From NCBI GenBank assembly GCA_963765135.1, contig CAVXUX010000002.1, forward strand, positions 868,001 to 932,000: a DNA stretch of 64,000 nt, in the 5' to 3' direction. Below, one piece after another: positions 29,123 to 39,279 of this stretch. How positions within the stretch are numbered: the stretch's first letter is position 1; each line of letters opens with the position of its first letter. The position numbers were made by a program, and so were the translations under genes. The stretch is from JACVRW01 sp963765135 (GTDB lineage Bacteria; Actinomycetota; Thermoleophilia; Solirubrobacterales; Thermoleophilaceae). The notes beneath the pieces were generated by a model that was not told where the DNA came from, searched no databases, and was given only the letters and a program-made list of their open reading frames with translations.

Positions 29123-30238
29123 TCGAACACGCTGACCGCCTCGCCCTCGCTCGCCGAGCGCGAGCTGGAGGCGCTCGTCGGCGTGTCGACGCCGTCCGGC
29201 GACGTCGCCGGCGCCGAGGAGGCGGTGGCGCTCTGCGTCGCGTTCCTGCCGCCCGAGGCGCAGCCAGAGCGAATCGAGTGCTCGACTCCCGGCCACGCGC
29301 CCGACCTGCTCGGACACCTGCGCGGCAGCGGCGAGCGCCGGCTGCTGCTGGTCGGCCACCTCGACACCGTCGTCGCTCACGAGGCGCACCGGCCGCTGAC
29401 GCGCGACGGGGACCGCCTGCTCGGGTCGGGCACGGTCGACATGAAGGGCGGGGTGGCGCTGGCGCTCGGCGTGATGCGCGAGCTGGCCGGGCGCCCGGAG
29501 CTGTACGCCGAGGCGGCGGTGCTGCTCGTGAACGACGAGGAGTGGCGCACGGTGCCGTTCGCCCACACCGAGCGCTTTCGCGGCTGGGACGCCTGCCTTT
29601 GCTTCGAGGCTGGGGAGGTCGACGGGCAGGGCAACGATGCCGTGATCGTCAAGCGCAAGGCCGCCGGGACGCTGGAGATCCAGGCCACCGGCACGCCCGC
29701 GCACTCCGGCTCGGCGCCGCAGAAGGGCCGCAGCGCGCTGCTGGCGCTGGCGACGGTTGCCCAGCGCGTTGCGGCGAGCAGCGATCCGGCCGGCCCGCAG
29801 CGGCTCACCGCCGTGCCGACGATCCTGCACTCCGGCGAGGCCTTCAACGTGGTTCCGCCGCACGGCCGGCTGGTGTGCGACCTGCGCGCGGACGACCTGG
29901 CCGCCTTCGGACCGGTGCTCGAGGCCGTTCCGGAGCAGCTCGACGGCGTGCGGATCGAGTCGACCCTGGTGCGCGCCTGGCCGGGCATGGACACGCGCGC
30001 GGCCACGGCCGGCCTGCTGGAGGCCGCCGCCGAGCGCCTCGGGAGGCCGCTGATCGCCTCGGAGCGAGGCGGCGCCAGCGATGCGAGCCACGTCGCGCAG
30101 GCGATCCCGGTCACCGTCGACGGGCTCGGCCCGCGCGGTGGAGGCGCCCACGCGCCGCATGAGTGGGTCCGCGCCACGACCCTGCGCACGCGCGCGGAGG
30201 TGGCTCTGGCACTGGCTGCGGCGATCCTCGGGGACTGA
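29119..30238 (+). CDS. M20 family metallopeptidase (carboxypeptidase G2/ArgE-like)
   Basis: Zinc hydrolase of about 370 residues. Metal-site motifs are LLVGHLDTVV (His, Asp), GSGTVDMKGGVALAL (bridging Asp), VLLVNDEEW (Glu base pair) and GGASDASHVAQ (Asp), with APHEWV at the end carrying the last His. The dimerisation lid includes GTPAHSGSAPQKGRSAL. ATG 29119 overlaps the GNAT stop; one shift near 29130 joins it to the main frame, otherwise GTG 29183 is the first open start. Substrate cannot be read from sequence. Confidence 0.85.
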
Positions 30239-30242
30239 CAGG

Positions 30243-30248
30243 TAGCCT
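30243..30248 (+). promoter_or_regulatory. Putative -10 hexamer TAGCCT of the gcv operon
   Basis: TAGCCT ends 10 bases before the TTG start of gcvT. It is the only promoter-like element at the head of the glycine cleavage genes; no glycine riboswitch is visible. Confidence 0.35.
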
Positions 30249-30258
30249 CTCTGGGCGC

Positions 30259-31344
30259 TTGGGTCAGTCCACCGAAACCCTTCGTCGCACACCCCTGTTC
30301 GACCGCCACCGGAGCGCCGGCGCGAAGCTCGTTCCGTTCGCGGGATGGGAGATGCCGGTGCAGTACGAGGGCATTCGCGCCGAGCACGTGCAGGTGCGCA
30401 CCGGAGCGGGGATGTTCGACGTCTCGCACATGGGCCAAATCGAGACCTCCGGTCCCGAGGCGGAGGGCTTCCTCCAGCGGTTGCTCTCCAACGACCTGAC
30501 GCAAGCTGGCCGAGGGCGGAGCCCAGTACTCGGTGCTCTGCCGCGAGGACGGCGGCGTGCTCGACGACCTGTTCACCTACCGCCTGCCCGGCGGGCGCTT
30601 CCTGACGGTGACCAACGCCGCCAACCACGACAAGGACCTCGCCTGGTTCTCGCGAGCAGGCGGAGGGCTTCGACGTCGAGGTCCAGGACGCCCACGACGA
30701 CTGGGCGATGCTCGCCGTCCAGGGGCCGTCGGCACGCGCCGCGCTCGACTCGATCGCGTCCGGGGAGCTGCCGACGCGCATGCGCACCGCCGAGTTGCGA
30801 GCTCGCCGGCGTGTCCACGCTCGTCTGCGGCACCGGCTACACCGGCGAGGACGGCTGCGAGCTGCTGCTCCCGCCGGACGGCGCGGTCGCCGTGTGGGAC
30901 GCACTGGCGGAGCGCGAAGTGCGTCCGGCCGGCCTGGGCGCGCGCGACACGCTGCGGCTCGAGGTCTGCTTCCACCTCTACGGCAACGACCTGTCCGAGG
31001 ACCGCAATCCGATCGAGGCCGGCCTCGGCTGGTGCTGCAAGCTCGACACCGGCTTCATCGGCGCCGAGGCGCTGGCGGCGGTGGAGCCCGACCAGAAGCT
31101 CGTGCCGTTCGCGTTCACCGGACCCGGCATCCCGCGCCAGGACAACCCGGTGGCGGCGCCGCACGGTCCGGGCGTGGTCACCAGCGGCACGCTCTCGCCG
31201 TGCCTCGAGATCGGCATCGGGATGGCCTACGTGCCGGTGGCCGACGCCGAGCCCGGAACGCCGATCGAGGTCGACGTGCGCGGCAAGGCACGACCGGCCG
31301 AGGTGCGGGAGAAACCGCTCTACAGAAAGGACGACAGTGGCTGA
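30259..31344 (+). CDS. gcvT: Glycine cleavage system T protein (aminomethyltransferase)
   Basis: Transfers the aminomethyl carbon from lipoyl-GcvH to tetrahydrofolate and releases ammonia. Motifs are RTPLFDRHRSAGAKLVPFAGWEMP, GMFDVSHMGQIE, YSVLCREDGGVLDD, GTGYTGEDGCELL, GLGARDTLRLEVCF, NPIEAGLGW and GIGMAYVPV. Three shifts near 30505 (ACG/ACC), 30655 (TCG/TCC) and 30793 (GCC/GCG) break it. TTG 30259 is chosen because it directly precedes the conserved start. It overlaps gcvH by 8 bases. Confidence 0.93.
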   Translation: MGQSTETLRRTPLFDRHRSAGAKLVPFAGWEMPVQYEGIRAEHVQVRTGAGMFDVSHMGQIETSGPEAEGFLQRLLSNDLTQAGRGRSPVLGALPRGRRRARRPVHLPPARRALPDGDQRRQPRQGPRLVLASRRRASTSRSRTPTTTGRCSPSRGRRHAPRSTRSRPGSCRRACAPPSCELAGVSTLVCGTGYTGEDGCELLLPPDGAVAVWDALAEREVRPAGLGARDTLRLEVCFHLYGNDLSEDRNPIEAGLGWCCKLDTGFIGAEALAAVEPDQKLVPFAFTGPGIPRQDNPVAAPHGPGVVTSGTLSPCLEIGIGMAYVPVADAEPGTPIEVDVRGKARPAEVREKPLYRKDDSG

Positions 31345-31719
31345 GGCCAGCTATCCGGAGGACCTCAAGTACCACGCCGAGCACGACTGGGCGCGGATCG
31401 AGGGCGACCAGGCCACGTTCGGCATCACCTGGTACGCGCAGGATGCCCTCGGCGAGGTCGTCTTTTTCGACCCGCCCGAGGTGGGTACGCAGGTGGCCAA
31501 GGACCAGGCGTACGCCGAGGTCGAGTCCGTCAAGGCGGTTTCCGACGTGTTCGCGCCGCTGTCAGGGGAGATCGTCGAGGTGAACGGGGCGCTTGCCGAC
31601 AGCCCGGAGAACATCAACGCCGACCCGTACGGCGACGGCTGGATGGTGAAGGTGCGGCTGTCGGATCCTCCGAGGTCGACGCCCTGCTCGACGTAGCCGC
31701 CTACAGAGAGCTTCTTTGA
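31337..31719 (+). CDS. gcvH: Glycine cleavage system H protein (lipoyl carrier)
   Basis: About 127 residues carrying the lipoylated lysine (K66 in AEVESVKAVSD) that shuttles intermediates between the P, T and L proteins. Conserved parts are YHAEHDWARIEGD, TWYAQDALGEVVFF, APLSGEIVEVNGAL, NADPYGDGWMVKV. A missing third base near 31667 (CCN) must be restored to reach the family ending SEVDALLDVAAYRELL, whose TGA overlaps the gcvPA TTG. Confidence 0.93.
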
Positions 31720-33063
31720 GCCGCTACACGTCGATCACCGAGCAGGACCTGGAGGCGATGCTCGGCGCCATCGGCGTCGGCTCGGTCGAGGACCTGTTCG
31801 CGGACATCCCCGAGTCGGTCCGGCTCGACCGCGAGATCGACCTGCCGCCGGGGCTGTCCGAGCAGGAGGTGCACGACCACCTGGCCGCGCTCGCGGCCCG
31901 CAACCGCCACGCCGACGCCGAGGTCAGCTTCCTCGGCGCCGGGATGTACGACCACTACGTGCCGGCGCTGATCGACAACCTGCTGTCGCGCTCGGAGTTC
32001 CTGACGCCGTACACGCCCTACCAGCCCGAGATCTCGCAGGGCGGGCTGCAGGTGATGTTCGAGTTCCAGACGGCGATCTCGGAGCTGACCGGGCTGCCGG
32101 TGTCGAACGCGTCGGTCTACGAGGGCCCGAGCGCCGTGGCCGCCGCCGGCTACCTCGCCAAGCTGGAGACGCGCCGCACGAAGCTGGTCGCCAGCCGCGG
32201 GCTGCACCCGCACTCGCGCGCCGCGCTGCGCACGCACGCGGTCGGGTACGGGATGGAGGTCGAGGAGGTTCCGCTGACCGGCGAGGGCGCCACCGACGTG
32301 GAGGCCCTCGCCGCCGCGATCGACGACGACACCGCCGCCGTGTTCGTCCAGCAGCCCAACTTCCTGGGCACGGTCGAGGAGCTGGGCGAGCTGGCCGAGG
32401 CGGGCGAGGCGCACCGGCGCGCTGGTCGTGTGCGCCGCCGACCCGCTCCCGCTCGGCATCCTCAAGCCGCCGGGCGAGCAGGGCGTCGACATCTGCGTCG
32501 GCGAGGGCCAGACGCTCGGCAACCGGCTCGACTTCGGCGGCCCGTCGTTCGGCTTCTTCGCGGCCGCCGAGCGCTTCCTGCGCAAGATGCCCGGCCGGAT
32601 CGCGGGCGAGACGCGCGACGTCGACGGCAAGCGCGGCTTCGTGCTCACGCTGCAGACGCGCGAGCAGCACATCCGCCGCGAGAAGGCCACGCACAACATC
32701 TGCACGGCGCAGGCGCTCAACGCGCTCGCCGGCGTGGTCTACCTGTCCTGGCTCGGCAAGCGCGGCCTGGTCGAGCTGGCCGAGCTGATGCTGCGCAGGA
32801 CGCACTACGCGCGCGAGTCGCTCGGCCTCGAGGCGATCAACCCGGGCCCGGTGGTGCGCGAGTTCGCCGTGCGCGTGCCCGACCTGGACGGCCTGTTCGA
32901 GCGGGCGCGGGCCGAGCGGCGTCAACCCGGGCTACCGGCTCGGGCGCGACTACCCCGAGTACGAGGACGGCCTGCTGGTGGCGATCACCGAGCGGCGCAC
33001 CCGCGAGGACATCGAACGGCTGGCCCGGCTGGTGGGCGAGCGCGCGCGGGGGTGGCGGCGTGA
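31716..33063 (+). CDS. gcvPA: Glycine dehydrogenase (decarboxylating) subunit 1
   Basis: Non-catalytic half of the two-subunit P protein. About 445 residues starting SRYTSITEQDLEAMLGAIG. Conserved blocks are DIPESVRLDREIDLPPGLSE, SFLGAGMYDHYVPALID, FLTPYTPYQPEISQGGLQ, ASVYEGPSA, VVCAADPLPLGILKPPGE, GEGQTLGNRLDFGGPS and FVLTLQTREQHIRREKATHN. TTG start overlapping gcvH. Shifts near 32417 (CGG/CGC) and 32919 (CGG/CGC); a further correction near 33045 is needed to reach the TGA at 33061-33063. Otherwise the frame would run on into gcvPB. Confidence 0.9.
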
Positions 33064-34585
33064 GCGAGCTCGACCCGCGCGCCGGCGACGAGGCCGTCAC
33101 GATCTTCGAGCGCTCCAGCCCCGGCCGGCGGGCCTTCATGGCGCCCGAGCTGGACGTGCCCGAGGTGCCGGTGTCCGAGCTGCTGCCCGCGTCCCAGGTG
33201 CGCGAGCGGCCCGCGGAGCTGCCCGAGATCTCCGAGCCCGAGATCGTGCGCCACTACGTGACGCTGTCGTCGAAGAACTTCCACCTGGACGAGGGCTTCT
33301 ACCCGCTCGGCTCGTGCACGATGAAGCACAACCCGAAGCTGCACGAGCGGGTGGCGGCGCTGCCCGGGCACGCCCGCCTGCACCCGCTCCAGGACCCCGA
33401 GTACGCGCAGGGCGCGCTCGAGCTGATGTGGCGCCTCCAGGGCGCGCTGGCCGAGATCGCGGGGCTGCCGCACGTGTCGCTGCAGCCGAGCGCCGGGTCG
33501 CACGGCGAGCTGGCCGGCCTGCTGCTCACGCGCGCCTACCACGAGGACCGCGGCGAGCAGCAGCACGAAGGTGCTCACGCCGGACACCGCGCACGGCACC
33601 AACCCGGCGACGGTGACGATGGCGGGCTACGAGGTCGTCAAGGTCGGCACGGCCGAGGACGGCGGCGTGGACCTGGACGACCTGCGCGCGAAGGCGACCG
33701 ACGACGTCGCCTGCCTGATGCTGACCAACCCGAACACGCTCGGGCTGTTCGACCGCAACATCGAGGAGATCGCGCGGATCGTGCACGACGTGGGCGCCAC
33801 GCTCTACTACGACGGCGCCAACCTGAACGCGGTCATGGGCGTCGCGCGGCCGGGCGACATGGGCTTCGACATCGTCCACTTCAACCTGCACAAGACCTTC
33901 ACGCAGCCGCACGGCGGCGGCGGCCCGGGCGCCGGGCCGATCGCGGTGCTCCGACCGGATCGAGCCGTTCCTGCCGACCCCGCAGGTGCGTGCGCAGCGG
34001 CGGCGACAACGGCGCCGGCCGCTTCGACCTCGACCACGACCGGCCCAAGTCGATCGGCAAGCTGCGCGGCTTCCAGGGCAACTTCGGCGTGTTCGTGCGC
34101 TCGTACGCCTACATCCGCTCGCTCGGCGCCGACGGGCTGAAGGAGGCGTCGAGATCGCGGTGCTGAACGCCAACTACCTGAAGGCGCGCCTGGCCGAGGA
34201 GGGCATCGCCGAGTACCTGCCGATCGCCTTCGACCGCACCTGCATGCACGAGTTCGTGCTGTCGGGCCGCGGCGCGAAGGAGAAGCTCGGCATCAAGACG
34301 CTCGACATCGCCAAGCGCCTGCTCGACCACGGCGTGCACCCGCCGACGGTCTACTTCCCGCTGCTGGTGGACGAGGCGCTGATGATCGAGCCGACCGAGA
34401 CCGAGACCAAGGAGCGCCTGGACGGCTTCGCCGACGTGGTCCGGGCGATCCTCGAGGAGGCGGCCGAGGACCCGGAGATCGCCCGCAACGCCCCGTACAC
34501 GACGCCGGTGCGGCGGCTCGACGAGGCGGGCGCGGCGAAGCGGCCGGTCGTGCGCTGGCGCCCGGCTGAGCCGGCCGATGCCTGA
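33060..34585 (+). CDS. gcvPB: Glycine dehydrogenase (decarboxylating) subunit 2
   Basis: PLP-binding half of the P protein, which decarboxylates glycine and loads the aminomethyl group onto lipoyl-GcvH. Motifs are YPLGSCTMKHNPKLHE, LQPSAGSHGELAGLL, TPDTAHGTNPA, LTNPNTLGLFD, YDGANLNAVMGVARPGDMGFD and the PLP lysine in HFNLHKTFTQPHGGGGPG. Four corrections near 33563 (GGC/GGG), 33949 (GTG/GTC), 33990 (GTG/GTC) and 34148 (missing third base). GTG start in a GTGA overlap with gcvPA. Confidence 0.92.
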
Positions 34586-35664
34586 CGCCCCTGAGGGCAC
34601 CGTCGCCGCCGCGGAGATCACACCTGGCCGAGCTGCGGCCTCGCCGCCCGCAACCACGGGCTGCCGCTCGAGGCCCTGCGCTACGACATCACCCCAGCCG
34701 GCCTGCACTACCTGCTGATCCACTACGACATCCCGGCCGTGGATGCCGCCGCCTTCCGCTGGAGATCGGCGGCGCCGTGGAGCGGCCGCTCAGCCTCGGC
34801 CTCGAGGACCTGCAGCGAGCGCCCGCGGGTCGCCATGCCGGTCACCTTCGAGTGCGCCGGCAACGGGCGCGCCCTGCTCCAGCCGCGCCCGCTCAGCCAG
34901 CCCTGGCTGACCGAGGCGGTCGGCACCGCCGAGTGGGCGCGGCACGCCGCTGGCGCCGCTGCTCGCGGAGGCCGGCGTGCGGCCGCAGCGCGATCGAGGC
35001 GCTGTTCAGCGGACTCGACCACGGCGTCGAGGGCGGCGACGGCGCAGGCCTACGAGCGCTCGCTGCCGCTCGCCGACATCGAGCAGGCGCTGCTCGCCTA
35101 CGAGATGAACGGGGGGCCGCTGCCGCCGCAGCACGGGTTCCCGCTGCGGCTGGTCGTGCCGGGCTGGTACGGCATGGCGAACGTCAAGTGGCTGACCCGC
35201 ATCGCGCTGCTCGAAGAGCCGTTCGAGGGCTATCAGAACGCCGTCGCCTACCGGATGTACGACGCGGACGGCGAGCCGGGCGAGCCCGCTCACACGCATG
35301 CTGCCGCGCTCGCTTGATGGTGCCGCCGGGCGTGCCGGACTTCATGACGCGCGAGCGCCACCTCGAGCCCGGTCCGGTGACGCTGACGGGCCGCGCCTGG
35401 TCCGGCTACGGGCTGATCGAGCGGGTTGAGGTGTCGACCGACGGCGGCGCGAGCTTCGCGGACGCCGAGCTGGACGAGCCGCTCGGCGAAGCCGCCTGGC
35501 GCGGCTGGCGCTTCGACTGGGACGCCGCGCGGGGCGAGCACGTGCTGTCGCTCGCGCGCGACCGACTCCGCCGGCAACTCGCAGCCGCTCGAGCCGCTCC
35601 CTGGAACCTCAAGGGCTACGCGAACAACGCGGTGGAGCGCATAGTCGTGCTGGTCGACGCCTAG
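34578..35664 (+). CDS. Molybdopterin-dependent oxidoreductase, sulfite-oxidase family (heavily frame-disrupted)
   Basis: Repaired by family pattern, the gene gives LPLEALRYDITPAGLHYLL with HYDIPAVD, PVTFECAGNGRALLQPRP (the cysteine that ligates molybdenum), SQPWLTEAVGTAEW, EMNGGPLPPQHGFPLRLVVP, GWYGMANVKWL, and a C-terminal Ig-like dimerisation domain (GLIERVEVSTDGGASFADA) ending WNLKGYANNAVER. About nine corrections are needed, most of them two synonymous third bases side by side or one missing. The family oxidises sulfite or related S/N compounds using Moco. Whether it is a live gene cannot be told from this assembly. Confidence 0.8.
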
Positions 35665-35667
35665 ACT
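35662..35667 (+). promoter_or_regulatory. Putative -10 hexamer TAGACT before trpS, built on the previous stop codon
   Basis: The TAG of the upstream oxidoreductase gene is the start of TAGACT, 11 bases before the trpS GTG. Confidence 0.4.
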
Positions 35668-35678
35668 GCGCGCGCCGC

Positions 35679-36686
35679 GTGCGCATCTTCTCCGGCATCC
35701 AGCCCACCGGCCGCAAGCACCTCGGCAACTACATCGGGGCGATCCGCGGCTACCTGGAGGGCCAGGAGCGCGCGCGACCCGGCGATCTACTGCATCGTGG
35801 ACCTGCACGCCACCGGCGTCGCCTACGAACCGCGGCGAGCTGCCCGAGCTACGTGCTCGACACGGCCGCGATGCTGATGGCCGCCGGGCTCGACCCGCGA
35901 GCGCTGCATCCTGTTCCGCCAGTCCGACGTGCGCGAGCACACCGAGCTGACCTGGCTGCTCTCCTCGGTCACCGCCTACGGCGACCTCCAGCGCATGACC
36001 CAGTTCAAGGACAAGTCCGCGCGCGAGCAGCAGCTGGTCCGCACCAGCCTGTTCCTCTACCCGGTGCTCATGGCCGCCGACATCCTGCTCTACCGGACCG
36101 ACGAGGTCCCGGTGGGCGACGACCAGCGCCAGCACATCGAGCTCGCGCGCGAGATCGCGCGGCGCTTCAACTCCACCTACGGCGAGGTGCTGGTGGAGCC
36201 CGCGGCACGTGATCCCGGAGGTCGGCGCGCGGATCATGGACCTGCAGGACCCGACCGCGAAGATGTCGACCACCTACGGCACGCGACGCCGGGCTGATCT
36301 ACATCGACGACGAGCCCGACGCGATCCGCCGCAAGCTCGAGCCGGGCCGAGACCGACTCCGGCCGCGAGGTGGTCCGCGCGCCCGACAAGGCCGGGCATC
36401 TCGAACCTGATCGAGATCCTGGCGGTCGCGCGCGGGGTCGCGCCCGAGCAGATCGAGCGCGACTTCGAGGGCGAGGGCTACGGCGCGTTCAAGCAGGCCG
36501 TCGCCGAGGAGGTCGTCGCAGCTGCTGACGCCCGTGCGCGAGCGCTACGTCGAGCTGCGCGCGGACGAGGCCGGGCTGGAGCGCGCGCTCGCCGAGGGCG
36601 CCGAGCGCGCCCGCGCGATCGCCGAGCCGGTGATCGCCGACGTGCGCGGCGCCATGGGCATCGGGCCCGTCCAGGGCCGCGGCTAG
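35679..36686 (+). CDS. trpS: Tryptophanyl-tRNA synthetase
   Basis: Class I synthetase charging tRNA-Trp. HIGH-like motif is TGRKHLGNYIGAIRG and KMSKS-like motif DPTAKMSTTYGT. Also visible are YCIVDLHAT, LFRQSDVREHTELTWLL, RMTQFKDKS, YPVLMAADILLY and VPVGDDQRQHIELAREIA. About nine one-base insertions between 35770 and 36520 fragment the gene; each one I examined can be read as a doubled third-codon base (for example CCG/CCC, ACG/ACC, GGG/GGC, GTC/GTG). About 333 residues after repair, normal for TrpS. Confidence 0.92.
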
Positions 36687-36689
36687 GCT
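36684..36689 (+). promoter_or_regulatory. Putative -10 hexamer TAGGCT before scpA, built on the trpS stop codon
   Basis: TAGGCT begins with the trpS TAG and ends 9 bases before the scpA ATG. Confidence 0.4.
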
Positions 36690-36698
36690 TTCGAGCCG

Positions 36699-37449
36699 AT
36701 GTCGCTGGCCACGCTCGACCTCGACCTGGAGGTCTTCAACGGGCCGTTCGACCTGCTCCTGACGCTCGTGCTGAGGGAGGAGATCGACCTGCTCGAGGTC
36801 GATCTCGCCGAGGTCGTGCTCGCCTACGTCGAGTACCTCGAGCGCGCGGGCGAGCTCGACCTCGAGGCGGCCACCGAGTTCCTCGTGCTGATCGCCGCGC
36901 TGCTGGAGCTGAAGTCGCGGCTGATGCTGCCCCAGGAGGACGAGGAGGGCCTCGACCTCGAGCCCCAGGAGGCGGCCGAGGAGCTGCTCGCGCGGATGCT
37001 CGAGTACCACCGCTACCGCGGCGCCGCCCAGCACCTGCGCGACCGGCTGGAGGCCGAGCACGGCTTCCGCTACCGCTCGGCGCCGCTGCCGCCGGAGCTG
37101 CGGCGCGTGTCGCTCGAGGCCGCCGAGGCCGCCTACGACCCGCTGCGCCTGGCCGAGGCGCTCGGCGGCCTGCTCGAGATCCCGCCGCCGCTCGACCTGC
37201 GGCACGTGCGGCGCCCGGCCGTGTCGGTCGAGCAGCGTCTGCGCTCACCTGCGCCAGCTGCTCGCCACGGGCAGCCGCTTCTCGTTCGACGAGGCGGTGA
37301 AGGGCGCGGACCGGCTGACCGAGGCGGTCACGCTGTTCGCCCTGCTCGAGCTGTACAAGGCGGGCGAGGCCAAGTGGGAGCAGGAGGTGCCCTTCGGCCC
37401 GATCACGGTGGTCCCGCGCGCGCCCGGCGCGGCGGAGGCCAGCTCGTGA
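36699..37449 (+). CDS. scpA: Segregation and condensation protein A (ScpA kleisin)
   Basis: Bridges the SMC dimer for chromosome segregation. About 249 residues starting LDLDLEVFNGPFDLLLTLVLREEIDLLEVDLAEV, the conserved ScpA N-terminal domain, with EFLVLIAALLELKSRLMLP. After one shift near 37249 (CGC/CGT) the C-terminal winged helix follows (GADRLTEAVTLFALLELYKAG). It overlaps scpB by 4 bases (GTGA). No smc gene is in the window. Confidence 0.93.
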
Positions 37450-38030
37450 ACGACCTGGCCCGCACCGTCGAGGCGCTGCTGTTCCTGTCGGCCGAGCCGG
37501 TGTCCGTCGAGCGCCTGGCCGAGGCCTGCGAGGTCTCCGAGGGCGAGATCGTCGAGGCGCTGGCGCGGCTGCGCGAGCACTACGCCGAGGGCTTCCGCGG
37601 CGTGGTGCTGCGCGAGGTCGCCGGCGGCTTCACGCTGGCCACCGACCCGGTCGCCGAGCGCGCCGCCCGCCGCCTGCTGGCCAAGCCGCGCACGCCGCCG
37701 CTCACGCAGGCCCAGGCCGAGTGCCTGGCGATCGTCGCCTACCTGCGCCCGGTCTCGCGCCCGGAGATCGCCCGCATCCGCGGCGTGGCGTCCGAGTCGG
37801 CGGTCGGCACGCTGCTCGAGCGCGGTCTGATCGAGGAGTCGGGGCGCTCGCGCTTCGGCGCCGCGCTGTACCGGACCACCGACCTGTTCGAGAAGCTGTT
37901 CGGCCTGTCCGGGCTCGACGCCCTGCCCGACCCCGCCGCGTTCGACCCCTCGCCCGAGGAGGAGGGCGAGCTGCGCGAGCGGCTGCTGCGGGCCGGCGAG
38001 CAGCGGGCGCAGGCCAGTCCGGGCCTCTAG
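37446..38030 (+). CDS. scpB: Segregation and condensation protein B (ScpB)
   Basis: Winged-helix dimer that regulates the SMC-ScpA ring. 194 residues with RTVEALLFLSAEPVSVERLAEA, GFRGVVLREVAGGFTLATDP, LTQAQAECLAIVAYLRPVSRPEIARIRG and RTTDLFEKLFGL. GTG 37446 overlaps the scpA stop. A hairpin-plus-T-run terminator lies about 165-220 bases downstream. Confidence 0.94.
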   Translation: MNDLARTVEALLFLSAEPVSVERLAEACEVSEGEIVEALARLREHYAEGFRGVVLREVAGGFTLATDPVAERAARRLLAKPRTPPLTQAQAECLAIVAYLRPVSRPEIARIRGVASESAVGTLLERGLIEESGRSRFGAALYRTTDLFEKLFGLSGLDALPDPAAFDPSPEEEGELRERLLRAGEQRAQASPGL

Positions 38031-38194
38031 CCCGCGCGCCGGGAACCGGCGTCGCTGAACGGCAGCAACCAGGGTGGGCACCGGCGAATCTGCCAAACCC
38101 CCTCGACGGCGAGGGGTGTGTCCGCTTTCGGCTGCCTAATCCACTCGAAGGCGCCACACATCATTTGGTCGCCCGGGCGTCAGGCGAGTTCGAT

Positions 38195-38252
38195 AGCTAC
38201 AGCGGGTTGAAGCGGCCCCACCAGGCTGGAGCCGCTTTGGTAGCTGCTTTTT
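38195..38252 (+). terminator. Rho-independent terminator after trpS-scpA-scpB
   Basis: A two-part hairpin: outer stem AGCTAC (38195-38200) with GTAGCT (38240-38245), inner stem AAGCGGC (38210-38216) with GCCGCTT (38231-38237). It is followed after two bases by TTTTT (38248-38252). A T-run is rare in this GC-rich window, which strengthens the call. A smaller stem, CCCCTCG-ACGG-CGAGGGG, lies upstream at 38099-38116. Confidence 0.75.
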
Positions 38253-38283
38253 CGTCGGCGGCGCGCGGCCGCCGAGGCGCCAC

Positions 38284-39206
38284 CTACCCCGCCAGCTCCA
38301 GCTTCGCCTCGCGGAACTCCTCGGCCACGTCCTCGAGCGTCTGCAGCATCGCGTCGCCGGCCGGGGACGGGTAGGCGCCCTCGAGACGCGCCGCCCAGAC
38401 GCGCCGCATCGGCGTGTCGGCCACCTTGCGGACCACCACGCCCGGGTGGACCGCCGAGAGCGCGAGCCGCGGCAGCAGCGTCACGCCGACCTTGGCCGCC
38501 ACAGCGCCTGCACGGCGGTCGTCTCGTCCACCTCGAACGCCACGCGCGGGTCGAAGCCGGCCTCGCGGCAGAGCATCTCCATGATCGCCCGGCAGCCGCC
38601 CAGGTCGCTCGACGCGACCCACGGGTCCCCGGCCAGCTGCTCGAGCGACACCTGGCGCCGCTTGGCCAGCGCGTGGTCCGCCGGCAGGATCGCCTCGTAG
38701 GGGTCGTCGAGCAGGTGCAGCAGCTCCAGGTCGGGCGCGAGCACCGGCATCGCGGCGTGGTCGTAGACGAGCGCCAGGTCGGCGTCGCCGGCGCGCAGGT
38801 GCTCGGTGGCCTCGGCCGGCTCGGCCTCCTGCATCGACAGCTCGACGTGGGGATGGCGCTGATGGAAGGCGGCCACGGCGCGCGGCGCGAGCGTGGCGCC
38901 GCCGCTCTGGAACGAGATCAGCCGCAGGCGCCCGCCGCGCAGGCCGGCCAGCGCGGCCAGCTCCTCCTCGGCCGAGTCGATCCGGGCCAGGATCGCGTCC
39001 GCGTGGCTCACCAGCACGCGGCCGGCGTCGGTGAGCCGCACCCCGCGGCGGCCGCGCTCCACGAGCTGGGTGCCGGTCTCGCGCTCGAGCGCCGCCACGT
39101 GCTGGGAGATCGCCGACTGGGTGAAGTTGAGCGCCTCCGCGGCGGCGGAGAACGAGCCGCAGGAGGCCACCTCGCGCAGGACCCGCATGCGTCGAACGTC
39201 GAGCAT
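38284..39206 (-). CDS. LysR-family transcriptional regulator
   Basis: About 307 residues. The N-terminal winged helix-turn-helix is MRVLREVASCGSFSAAAEALNFTQSAISQHVAALE with GVRLTDAGRVLV; the rest is a substrate-binding effector domain (LRLISFQSGGATLAPRAV, GDADLALVYDH, AILPADHALAKRR). One third base is missing near 38506 (CTN before GTG), splitting the effector domain. It is divergent from an EamA exporter, the usual LysR-target arrangement. An ATAAG-N5-CTTAT dyad overlaps its own start codon. Confidence 0.9.
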
Positions 39207-39219
39207 AAGGGCAGCTTAT
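39205..39219. promoter_or_regulatory. LysR-type dyad operator ATAAG-N5-CTTAT
   Basis: A T-N11-A palindrome at 39205-39219 overlaps the LysR ATG and lies 60 bases before the EamA start, suited to both autorepression and control of the divergent exporter. Confidence 0.5.
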
Positions 39220-39279
39220 CGAGTGAGTCAGGACTTTTCATTTGGACTGATACCAGGTCCTCTGCGATCCTCAGCGATC

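Noticed and set aside
30163..30258. In-frame upstream start (GTG) extending gcvT into the M20 gene
   Set aside because: The extension overlaps conserved M20 sequence and has no GcvT-like residues. TTG 30259 directly precedes the conserved start.
30239..30258. Glycine riboswitch before gcvT
   Set aside because: Only about 20 bases separate the genes, too short for an aptamer.
31716..34585. Single fused glycine dehydrogenase (gcvPA joined to gcvPB)
   Set aside because: The open frame across the junction depends on uncorrected shifts. A TGA overlapping a GTG, as at other junctions here, and subunit-like ends argue for two genes.
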